Source of the DNA: GCA-2716065 sp036123135
GTDB lineage: Bacteria; Bacteroidota; Bacteroidia; Flavobacteriales_D; Parvicellaceae
NCBI GenBank assembly: GCA_036123135.1
Contig: JAZADZ010000074.1
Span: forward strand, 1-11,409
Direction: 5' to 3'
DNA length: 11,409 nt
Below, piece after piece: positions 6,659 through 11,409 of the stretch. The notes beneath the pieces are model-generated. The model was not told the DNA's origin. It was given only the letters and a program-made list of their open reading frames with translations, and did no database searches. The translations under genes and the position numbers were made by a program. Positions within the stretch are counted from its first letter, which is position 1. Each line of letters opens with the position of its first letter.

Positions 6659-7430
6659 TTTTAAACATGTCTGCGTCAAGGTGAACTGGAAAATCTTTTC
6701 TATACTTTTCCAAAAAACTTTTATTTAAATGAACTATTTCAACCTGTTCCTGATTCGATTCAAATTTATCCATTCGATCTCCTTTTGGATCGAAAATTCT
6801 TGACTCTCCACAATAATCAACGTTGTTCCCATCTATACCTACTCTGTTGACGCCAATCACAAAAGCTTGGTTTTCAATTGCTCTTGCTTTTAACAAGGTA
6901 GTCCAAGCATCTATTCTGGGCGAAGGCCAATTGGCAATGTAAATCAAAACGTCGTATTTGAAAGATTGGTCCTTTTTGATGTTTCTTGACCATACTGGAA
7001 ATCGCAAATCGTAGCATATTAGTGGACAGCATTTAAATGATGCTACTGACTCCAGCATTAGCTCTTTTCCCTCTTCATAGTAGTTGTGCTCCCCAGCCAT
7101 TCTAAATAAATGTCTTTTATCATAACAATTGTATTTTCCATCTGGTGTAACCCATAACAATGAATTGAAGAATTTTTTTTCTCTGCGAATTGCAACACTT
7201 CCAATGACTACAGCCTTTTTTTCTCTAGACAAAGCTTGCATCCACTTTAATGTTGGACCGTTTTCTGGTTCGGAAATTGAAATTGGATTCATTGAAAATC
7301 CAGATGGAAACATTTCGGGTAAAACAATTAAATCTATATTATTGGTGTGTTTAAGAAGCTGTTCAATATGAGCAAAGTTTTTCTTTGAATTTTCCCAAAA
7401 TAAGTTCGTTTGTACAGCAGCAACAAGCAT
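6651..7430 (-). CDS. Nitrilase-superfamily omega-amidase (YafV/NIT2-like)
   Basis: A 259-residue cytosolic carbon-nitrogen hydrolase, about the length of E. coli YafV. The catalytic triad is visible: E39 (VLPEMF), K105 (YDKRHLF) and C139 (PLICYDLRFP). DKRHLF, AGEHNYY and the YDLRFPVWSRN context are characteristic of the YafV/omega-amidase branch. That branch hydrolyses alpha-ketoglutaramate (and ketosuccinamate) to the keto acid and ammonia, pulling forward glutamine-dependent transamination of keto-methionine and aromatic keto acids. The aminotransferase partner (YbdL type) is not in this window. ATG at 7430 opens directly into LVAAVQTNLFWENS, the conserved first strand. The gene is monocistronic here, and its last 8 bases overlap the convergent Ig-like lipoprotein gene. 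No promoter matching the full consensus is seen upstream; AATATTTG on the minus strand (7509-7516) is one mismatch away. Confidence 0.92.
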   Translation of the reverse strand: MLVAAVQTNLFWENSKKNFAHIEQLLKHTNNIDLIVLPEMFPSGFSMNPISISEPENGPTLKWMQALSREKKAVVIGSVAIRREKKFFNSLLWVTPDGKYNCYDKRHLFRMAGEHNYYEEGKELMLESVASFKCCPLICYDLRFPVWSRNIKKDQSFKYDVLIYIANWPSPRIDAWTTLLKARAIENQAFVIGVNRVGIDGNNVDYCGESRIFDPKGDRMDKFESNQEQVEIVHLNKSFLEKYRKDFPVHLDADMFKII

Positions 7431-7588
7431 TCTATAAAAATACCAATTCTGAGCTAGGCATATTGATAACTTTTTTGAAAAGTTCTTCTTTTTTAAATTT
7501 TAGCTTAATCAAATATTCATGTACTTTGTTAGGGAAAATTAAACTAGAACGTTGGGAAAAAAGATTCAATTATTGGTAATAAAAGAAA

Positions 7589-7596
7589 TATGTTTG
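7589..7596 (+). promoter_or_regulatory. Bacteroidetes-type -7 box before the MORN/yhhQ pair
   Basis: TATGTTTG fully matches the TAnnTTTG -7 consensus and ends 43 bases before the ATG at 7640, a spacing like that of the other candidate promoters here. The nearest upstream TTG (7573-7575) is only 13 bases away, shorter than usual, so the -33 element is uncertain. Confidence 0.45.
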
Positions 7597-7639
7597 TGTT
7601 TCAATTTCTTAAGTCCATACAACAACCTCTTTCATTAGT

Positions 7640-8512
7640 ATGAAAATAAAAGTATTGCATATTGTTCTGTTAATTTTATTTTTTGGCTGCCATGGCCAGT
7701 CACTAGGACAACTGGATACCATTAATCAAAAAAACCCAGATAATGGTAAAAAAACTGGGTATTGGATTGTTATGGGAAGCATGTCAAAAGAAAAGGGGTA
7801 TGCCAATGATTCAAAAGTAGAGGAGGGAGTGTACAACAATAGCAGAAAGCAGGGCATTTGGAAAAAATATTGGCCTAACGGAAAGCTTAAAAGTGAGATC
7901 TTTTACAAAAGTGGTCGATCTACAGGTTCTTATACTACCTATTTTGAAAATGGAAATGTTGAAGAAAAAGGAACCATGAAAAACGGCTTACTTGTTGGCG
8001 ACTATCAGCTAAATTGGGCCAATGGAAAAACAAGACAGATTAAAAAATTTAATGTCCTTGGCGTCACAGAAGGTGTTGTTCAACTCTTCTACGAAAATGG
8101 TAAAAAAGAACTTGTTTTTAATACAATAAATGGAATTGAACAAGGAGAATCTACATGGTATTATGAAAATGGTGATGTAAAAAAGAAAATAGATTTCAAT
8201 TCAGGGATCTCAAAAAAAACTGAAGAGTTTCAACGAATAAACCCACCCTACGAAAATCCCAATAAAATTACCGCTTCAAATGCACCAAAAATGGATGGAA
8301 AGTTCAACGCTGCTGCCCGAATAAAAGATGGTTACGGTAAAACGTACAACGATGACAAAAGTATTTTAATGGATGGGGAGTTCAAAAGTGGGAAGTTATT
8401 TAACGGCAGACATTATATATACGACGAATTCGGACTATTAGACCACATCGAAGAATATAGAGACGGTCTTTATGTTGGCAATGGAATCATTGGTAAAAAA
8501 GATAGATTTTAA
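7640..8512 (+). CDS. MORN-repeat (YwqK-like) putative lipoprotein
   Basis: A 290-residue exported protein. Residues 1-17 are a lipoprotein-type signal peptide ending LFFGC (Cys17 lipidated), although cleavage by signal peptidase I slightly further on cannot be excluded. The body carries at least five MORN_2-type repeats of about 23 residues, each with a G-x-W/Y-x-x-Y/W-x-x-NGK/N core: about 71-92 (KKYWPNGKLK), 94-115 (TTYFENGNVE), 118-138 (LNWANGKTR), 143-164 (QLFYENGKKE) and 168-188 (TWYYENGDVK). A degenerate unit near 243-276 follows a spacer rich in N, P and K. Databases often label such proteins 'toxin-antitoxin system YwqK family antitoxin', but nothing here supports a toxin-antitoxin role and no toxin gene is adjacent. 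MORN repeats usually mediate binding to lipids or proteins. yhhQ begins 14 bases after the stop, so the two are probably cotranscribed. Confidence 0.85.
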   Translation: MKIKVLHIVLLILFFGCHGQSLGQLDTINQKNPDNGKKTGYWIVMGSMSKEKGYANDSKVEEGVYNNSRKQGIWKKYWPNGKLKSEIFYKSGRSTGSYTTYFENGNVEEKGTMKNGLLVGDYQLNWANGKTRQIKKFNVLGVTEGVVQLFYENGKKELVFNTINGIEQGESTWYYENGDVKKKIDFNSGISKKTEEFQRINPPYENPNKITASNAPKMDGKFNAAARIKDGYGKTYNDDKSILMDGEFKSGKLFNGRHYIYDEFGLLDHIEEYRDGLYVGNGIIGKKDRF

Positions 8513-8526
8513 CTACCTTGTTGGTA

Positions 8527-9261
8527 ATGTCTCTTTCAAGAAGTGATAAGGTTTTTTTAATTCTTACAAGTTTTTTTCTTGGTTCTCTAACCATGCTTAA
8601 TATCCTTGGAACCTCAAGATTTATTGATTTTTCTTTCACTTTTTTCTCACTGGAAATCCCTTTTGTTTTAGCTATTGGTGTTCTGCCCTATCCGATAACA
8701 TTTTTGTGTACAGATTTAATAAGTGAGCTATTTGGAAAGAAAAGAGCCAATTTCGTTGTCTGGTTGGGCTTATTGTTGAACCTATGGGTGATTTTTATCG
8801 TTTGGCTTGGTGGTGCTTTAGATGCGCCTATTAGCTTGAGTAATGGTGAATTACCCCTGAATGTTACAGATGGAGAGGTAATTGTACCACATGGATATGA
8901 ATTTTACCACATACGTAAACTAACCCTTGGGGCTACAGCTGCCTCAATGATTGCCTACCTTGCTGCTCAATTTATTGACGTTCAGATATTTCATTTTTTA
9001 AAGAAAAAAACAAACGGTAAAATGCTATGGTTGAGAAATAATGTATCTACTTTAGTTAGCCAACTAGTAGATACATCTGCTGTTATATTAATTACGTACT
9101 ACTATGCCAATGGTCTTCCTTTGAACGAAGATGGAACACTTACGCATCCATTAATCTATTTTATTCTTTCTGGATATGTATTTAAGGTTGTCGTTGCGCT
9201 GCTAGATACGCTTCCTTTTTACATAGCAACACGACAACTAAAGAAATACATTTCTAACTAG
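8527..9261 (+). CDS. yhhQ: Queuosine precursor transporter, YhhQ family
   Basis: An inner-membrane protein of about 244 residues with around six hydrophobic segments. It belongs to the YhhQ/Vut_1 family (PF02592), which imports queuosine precursors such as preQ0/preQ1 for tRNA wobble modification. The family signature is clear: a Pro-rich turn followed by PITFLCTDLISELFGKKRA after the second membrane segment, and a late helix NNVSTLVSQLVDTSAVILI matching the 'SN...Q..D..' block. The start at ATG 8527 is preferred over the in-frame TTGs at 8518 and 8521: MSLSRSDKVFLIL is a normal start for the family and lies 14 bases from the upstream stop. Its last 8 bases overlap the convergent SCO gene. 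No preQ1-riboswitch-like element precedes it; expression seems to come from the promoter before the MORN gene. Queuosine synthesis genes are not in view. Confidence 0.9.
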   Translation: MSLSRSDKVFLILTSFFLGSLTMLNILGTSRFIDFSFTFFSLEIPFVLAIGVLPYPITFLCTDLISELFGKKRANFVVWLGLLLNLWVIFIVWLGGALDAPISLSNGELPLNVTDGEVIVPHGYEFYHIRKLTLGATAASMIAYLAAQFIDVQIFHFLKKKTNGKMLWLRNNVSTLVSQLVDTSAVILITYYYANGLPLNEDGTLTHPLIYFILSGYVFKVVVALLDTLPFYIATRQLKKYISN

Positions 9262-9928
9262 GATAAAGCAACCACTTTATGTCTTCAATTAACTGAGAAA
9301 TTTCTGAAGGAGAGGTACCATCGTAATATCCCCTTATTCTTGACTTTCTATCGATTAAAACAACATTTTCAGTATGTATAAAATCCGCTTCACCTCCATG
9401 ATTAAAATTAACATCGTTGATGTCTGGAACAACAAGGTATTTCTTTCTTGCCATGTTGTAAAGTTTCTGTTTATCTCCAGTAAGAAAACTCCATCTTTTT
9501 GAATCAGCACCATATCTATTGGCATATTCATTTAATACAGAAACACTGTCAATCTCTGGCCATACGGTATGAGATAGTAAAACAACCTGGTCATTTAAGG
9601 GACCAAAATCATAATCATGAATTCTTTTAATTTGCGAAGTCATAACTGGGCAAATAGAAGGACAAGAAGCATAAAAAAAATCTACTACAGCTATTTTATT
9701 TTCAATAAATGATTGGGTAATGGTACTAGAATCCTGATTGATAAAACTAAAATTGCCAATTTTGTGGCCAATGCATTTTCTCCTAATAGAAGAGTCTACC
9801 AAAACGGGATTTACCTTACATGGATTGAAAATTTCAAGTGTTTTTTTATTTTGAGCAGTGTCAATCATCTGTGTGGCGATGAAAACACCAATAGAAAATA
9901 TAACCAATAGAATTAGAATTTTTTTCAT
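9254..9928 (-). CDS. SCO1/SenC family copper chaperone-like protein
   Basis: A 224-residue thioredoxin-fold protein held in the membrane by an N-terminal segment (about 4-20), with the domain on the periplasmic side. The copper-binding set is present: C89 and C93 in YASCPSICPVM, plus H185 in FIHTENVVLID. SHTVWPEIDSVSVLNEYA and LTGDKQKLYNMARKKY are standard SCO blocks. Known role: delivering copper to, or reducing, the CuA site of cytochrome c oxidase subunit II; some bacterial members act as thiol oxidoreductases. No oxidase genes are adjacent. Two further cysteines, C37 and C52, flank the segment NPVLVDSSIRR before the domain and could pair, but this is speculative. The start ATG abuts the stop of the upstream oxidoreductase gene directly (TAA-ATG), pointing to cotranscription. 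Confidence 0.9.
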   Translation of the reverse strand: MKKILILLVIFSIGVFIATQMIDTAQNKKTLEIFNPCKVNPVLVDSSIRRKCIGHKIGNFSFINQDSSTITQSFIENKIAVVDFFYASCPSICPVMTSQIKRIHDYDFGPLNDQVVLLSHTVWPEIDSVSVLNEYANRYGADSKRWSFLTGDKQKLYNMARKKYLVVPDINDVNFNHGGEADFIHTENVVLIDRKSRIRGYYDGTSPSEISQLIEDIKWLLYPS

Positions 9929-10954
9929 TTACCAGTTTACTATAATTTTTCCAACCGAGGATCTGCTTTCTAAAAGAGAATGAGCCTTAGAAATATCATC
10001 AACACTAAAAATTCCTCCCTTCTTGGGAGAAAGCTCATTGGATAGGGTCATTTCTACTACTTTTTCCAAACATCTATTCAACGTTTTAGGCTTGTAATCA
10101 GCAATTCGAAGCATGTTTATGCCAGCAACCATTTGAGAATTAATTAACAATTGAATGGGTGTTATAAGACCGAATTTCCACAATAATTCTAAAGTACCTA
10201 AGAAACCCTTTCGCATGGATAGTCTATCGGCGACTCCATAAAGCAAAAACCTCCCCCCTTTATCCAACAGATTAAGGTCTTTTTTAAAAGTTTTTCCACC
10301 CACTGAATTAAATACTGCATCCAATTTCCGTCCATTTAACAGCTTTGTAAGTTGCTCATGATATTGACCGCCTGTTGACACAATGGGAAAGTCAACTCCA
10401 TTATTTTCAAGATAGCTTACCTTATTTTTGGAGCTAGTAAGTCCATAAACCGTACAACCTTTTAGCTTTGCAAGCTGAGTAATTGCAGTACCAACTCCTC
10501 CTGCAGCTGCATGCAATAATAATTTTTCAGATTCAAAAATATTGGCAGCTTCGCAACAAGCATAATAAGCAGTACAATATTGTGTCGCAAGAGCAGATGC
10601 CTCAAAAGCTTGCATTTTTTCTCCAATTACAGCAACTCCACTAATTTTAGTTTTTGCCCATTGTGCGTATCCACCAAATCGCGTCATGGCCACTACGCGT
10701 TTTCCAATAAGAAAATCTCCTTTTTGAGCACCAGATTTTCGTACTTTTCCAACAACATCATATCCTAAGATAGATGGAAGTGGTGGAGCATCATTGTAGA
10801 GTCCTCTTCGAGCCATAACATCAGCAAAATTTAAACCAAAAGCCTCTACCTCAATTAATACCTCATCCTCTTCAAGAGCTGAAGGCTCATCAACTTCTTT
10901 GACAGAAAAAGCCTCATTAGAATCTCCAATTTTTTCTAGAACAACAGCTTTCAT
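9929..10954 (-). CDS. Zinc-free medium-chain dehydrogenase/reductase (quinone oxidoreductase / VAT1-like)
   Basis: A 341-residue MDR-superfamily enzyme. The GroES-like catalytic domain spans about 25-120 (EVLIEVEAFGLNFADVMARRGLYNDAPPLP ... GYDVVGKV). The NAD(P)-binding Rossmann domain follows, with AAAGGVGTAITQLAK at 149-163. In place of the zinc-binding GxCGSD motif of alcohol dehydrogenases it has GLNFADVMARRG, so no catalytic zinc is expected. This is the quinone oxidoreductase type, which reduces quinones or enones with NADPH. RRGLYNDAPPLP and the insertion around MRKGFLGTLELLWKFG resemble the VAT-1/'mitochondrial receptor' subgroup more than E. coli QorA. It is cytosolic and complete, with the usual length and a C-terminal SSVGKIIVNW. 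It starts 2 bases after rnhA ends and directly abuts the SCO gene. The natural substrate is not determinable from sequence. Confidence 0.9.
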   Translation of the reverse strand: MKAVVLEKIGDSNEAFSVKEVDEPSALEEDEVLIEVEAFGLNFADVMARRGLYNDAPPLPSILGYDVVGKVRKSGAQKGDFLIGKRVVAMTRFGGYAQWAKTKISGVAVIGEKMQAFEASALATQYCTAYYACCEAANIFESEKLLLHAAAGGVGTAITQLAKLKGCTVYGLTSSKNKVSYLENNGVDFPIVSTGGQYHEQLTKLLNGRKLDAVFNSVGGKTFKKDLNLLDKGGRFLLYGVADRLSMRKGFLGTLELLWKFGLITPIQLLINSQMVAGINMLRIADYKPKTLNRCLEKVVEMTLSNELSPKKGGIFSVDDISKAHSLLESRSSVGKIIVNW

Positions 10955-10956
10955 TG

Positions 10957-11409
10957 TTAAAATAATTTATTCTCTGTACCAGGATTTTCATAGCCCTCAT
11001 CAACTTTAAGCTCATCAGATTCAGCTGCCAAAACAGCTAGCTGATCACATTTCTCATTGTATAAATTTCCAGCATGTCCTTTCACCCAAATAAAATTAAC
11101 ACTATGATTTCGATATGCTTTTAGAAATCTTTTCCATAAATCTGGATTTTTTTTGCCTTTAAAACCTTTTTTTTCCCAACCGATGAGCCACTTTTTCTCT
11201 ACAGCATCAACAACATATTTTGAATCTGAATACACTGTAACTGTCATTCCCTTGTTTTTAAGTGCCTCCAAACCAACACATACCGCTAAAAGTTCCATTC
11301 TATTATTAGTAGTTTTGACAAAACCTTCGCTAATTTCTTTGTAATATTTCCCAGCCATTAGTACCAATCCATATCCACCAGGCCCAGGATTTCCTTTTGC
11401 TGCACCATC
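10957..11409 (-). CDS. rnhA: Ribonuclease HI, 5' end cut by window edge
   Basis: It degrades the RNA strand of RNA-DNA hybrids (R-loops, Okazaki primers) in the cytosol. The frame is open to the right edge: the last codon in the window is the first catalytic Asp of DGAAKGNPGPGGYG, so only about the first ten residues are missing and the apparent internal start at 11367 (a TTG) is not the real one. Numbering visible residues from that Asp as 1, the catalytic set is complete: D1, E39 (NNRMELLAV), D62 (YSDSKYV), H112 (VKGHAGN) and D122 (EKCDQLA). The spacing matches E. coli RNase HI within one residue. The basic-protrusion region (KKWLIGWEKKGFKGKKNPDLW) is also typical. The gene ends in a short acidic extension and is 2 bases from the oxidoreductase gene, heading a three-gene minus-strand cluster. 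Confidence 0.95.
   Translation of the reverse strand, partial: DGAAKGNPGPGGYGLVLMAGKYYKEISEGFVKTTNNRMELLAVCVGLEALKNKGMTVTVYSDSKYVVDAVEKKWLIGWEKKGFKGKKNPDLWKRFLKAYRNHSVNFIWVKGHAGNLYNEKCDQLAVLAAESDELKVDEGYENPGTENKLF

Noticed and set aside
7468..7494. AACTTTT-TTG-AAAAGTT hairpin followed by a T-rich run on the plus strand
   Set aside because: The stem has one G-C pair and no plus-strand gene precedes it; likely AT-rich background.
7640..8512. Possible toxin-antitoxin component, because YwqK-like proteins carry that database label
   Set aside because: The protein has a lipoprotein signal and MORN repeats, and its neighbour is a transporter; no toxin-like gene is present.
10957..11367. Reading rnhA as a complete gene starting at 11367
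   Set aside because: That codon is TTG inside the RNase H core; the frame continues through DGAAKGNPGPGGYG to the window edge, so the gene is truncated by the window, not shortened.

Overview
The window looks like ordinary chromosome from a member of the Bacteroidota, most likely a marine-type Flavobacteriia relative. The DNA is AT-rich. A secreted glucanase carries a C-terminal type IX secretion (T9SS) sorting domain, a system confined to this phylum. Lipoproteins begin with short signal peptides ending in a lipobox, and one belongs to the 'GGxKDxxPP' Ig-like family typical of Bacteroidota. Two -7 boxes match the Bacteroidetes TAnnTTTG consensus. Starts lack clear Shine-Dalgarno sequences. 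I cannot place it to genus.

Left part (1-2172, minus strand): the 5' end of a secreted SBBP beta-propeller protein that runs off the left edge, then a 289-base gap holding a perfect 11-bp hairpin, then a complete secreted GH16 endo-glucanase (laminarinase-like) with a T9SS tail. A 189-base intergenic region with a 14-bp palindrome separates these from the plus-strand genes.

Middle part (2362-6658, plus strand): a coiled-coil putative lipoprotein of unknown function translationally coupled (ATGA) to a GNAT acetyltransferase; then a tight cluster of a YebC-family translation or transcription factor, free methionine-(R)-sulfoxide reductase (all three catalytic Cys present) and an Ig-like lipoprotein that starts with TTG and overlaps its neighbour by 4 bases. 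An omega-amidase (YafV/NIT2 type) comes in on the minus strand and overlaps the Ig-like gene tail-to-tail by 8 bases.

Right part (7640-11409): a plus-strand pair of MORN-repeat lipoprotein and YhhQ queuosine-precursor transporter behind a good -7 box. The transporter overlaps tail-to-tail, again by 8 bases, with a minus-strand cluster read as rnhA (cut by the right edge) - MDR quinone oxidoreductase - SCO1/SenC copper chaperone, with 2 and 0 bases between genes.

Functionally these are mostly housekeeping genes (RNA-DNA hybrid removal, translation, methionine repair, Q-tRNA precursor uptake, respiratory copper delivery) next to two secreted proteins, one a polysaccharide degrader. I found no CRISPR array, insertion sequence, tRNA/rRNA, phage or defence module, and no convincing novel system. 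The least explained parts are the coiled-coil lipoprotein/GNAT pair, the N-terminal half of the GH16 protein, and the strong hairpin at 497-528 whose T-run faces away from the only adjacent gene.
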